This document shows positions 5,779-6,296 of a DNA stretch of 6,296 nt, piece after piece. Position numbers and translations under genes: made by a program. Location: NCBI GenBank assembly GCA_030731685.1, contig JANQTO010000114.1:1-6296 (forward strand), given 5' to 3'. The notes below the pieces were generated by a model, which searched no databases, was not told the DNA's origin, and worked only from the letters and a program-made list of their open reading frames with translations. Origin of the DNA: Nonlabens sp. GTDB taxonomy: Bacteria > Bacteroidota > Bacteroidia > Flavobacteriales > Flavobacteriaceae. How positions within the stretch are numbered: the stretch's first letter is position 1; every line of letters starts with the position of its first letter.

Positions 5779-6296
5779 CTAAACGCCACTGTATGCGCTA
5801 AAACCGCCGTCTATAGGCACAACGATTCCTGTGATAAAAGATGCGCCATCGTCACAAAGCCATGATACGGTGCTTACCAAATCTTCTGGTTTGCCGTAGC
5901 GACCCATAGGTGTCTGACCGATGATTTGGTTACCACGAGGCGTTGCGCTGCCGTCATTATTGGTCAAAAGTGCGCGATTTTGGTCAGTGAGGAAAAAGCC
6001 TGGTGCAATGGCATTCACACGTATTCCTACTTTAGAAAAATGAACTGCAAGCCATTGTGTAAAGTTTGAAACCGCAGCCTTGGCACCGCTATATGCAGGT
6101 ATTTTAGTTAGTGGTGTAAAGGCGTTCATGGAAGAAATGTTTAGCACACTGCAACCATCACGACCTACCATATCCATGGCAAAAACTTGCGTAGGCAACA
6201 GCGTGCCCAAGAAATTCAAATTGAACGTAAACTCGATTCCTTTAGGGTCTAAGTCAAAGAATGTTTTAAAACCGTCCGTCTTATTATTAAGGTCTT
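5779..6296 (-). CDS. uxuB: SDR-type D-mannonate oxidoreductase (UxuB-like), C-terminal part
   Basis: The frame is open to the right edge, so 171 C-terminal residues of a family usually about 270 long are seen; the TGxxxGxG cofactor motif lies beyond the window. The TTG at 6219 is internal (…[10 protein letters not shown]…) and not the start. Counting from the edge, the visible part contains the helix leading to [12 protein letters not shown], the catalytic NISS (Ser54/55), Tyr68 and Lys72 (YSGAKAA), the [13 protein letters not shown] substrate loop (NAIAPGFF before it) and the ending [16 protein letters not shown]. The [21 protein letters not shown] and GGFSAYSGV blocks are what I associate with the SDR enzymes that interconvert D-fructuronate and D-mannonate in Bacteroidota and Bacillus, unrelated to the long-chain E. 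coli UxuB. Its position immediately before uxuA, which uses mannonate, supports this. A different polyol or sugar-acid specificity is the main alternative. Confidence 0.85.
   Translation of the reverse strand, partial: DLNNKTDGFKTFFDLDPKGIEFTFNLNFLGTLLPTQVFAMDMVGRDGCSVLNISSMNAFTPLTKIPAYSGAKAAVSNFTQWLAVHFSKVGIRVNAIAPGFFLTDQNRALLTNNDGSATPRGNQIIGQTPMGRYGKPEDLVSTVSWLCDDGASFITGIVVPIDGGFSAYSGV

Noticed and set aside
6217..6219. TTG as start codon of the uxuB-like gene, giving a 146-residue protein
   Set aside because: The frame continues upstream to the window edge with SDR-like sequence ([16 protein letters not shown]), so the gene is cut by the window and not short.

Overview
The window looks like part of a uronate-catabolism operon from a member of the Bacteroidota, probably a marine flavobacterium. 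The indications are AT-rich spacers, A-rich leaders instead of Shine-Dalgarno sites, a DUF4861 lipoprotein next to kduD/kduI, a short-chain-dehydrogenase type of mannonate oxidoreductase, and a palindromic repeat (core CGCTTTCGCGAAAGCG) that I recall as abundant in marine Flavobacteriaceae. No marker gene fixes the genus. Every gene I can support is on the minus strand, so transcription runs from the right edge to the left edge.

In transcription order the genes are: an SDR-type D-mannonate oxidoreductase (uxuB-like, 5' end beyond the right edge), uxuA (mannonate dehydratase), kduI (5-keto-4-deoxyuronate isomerase), kduD (2-dehydro-3-deoxygluconate 5-dehydrogenase), a DUF4861 lipoprotein of unknown function, and the three TRAP transporter genes dctP, dctQ and dctM. 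Only the first ten codons of dctM lie inside the window. From kduI to dctM the genes are almost contiguous, with gaps of 0 to 10 bases. The two larger spacers (57 and 159 bases) both carry repeat structures.

The genes describe two routes that meet at 2-keto-3-deoxygluconate (KDG). UxuB/UxuA bring in saturated glucuronate through fructuronate and mannonate. KduI/KduD bring in the unsaturated uronate released by polysaccharide lyases. The TRAP transporter presumably imports the free uronates. KduI/KduD rather than a DEH reductase points to pectin, ulvan, glucuronan or glycosaminoglycan-type substrates more than alginate. The uronate isomerase, KdgK/Eda and any lyases are not in the window.

The pathway is familiar. 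The less ordinary items are the DUF4861 gene within it, a 22-bp palindromic repeat present twice (once intergenic, once translated in frame inside DUF4861), and a degenerate 7-bp-period array forming an imperfect inverted repeat between uxuA and kduI.
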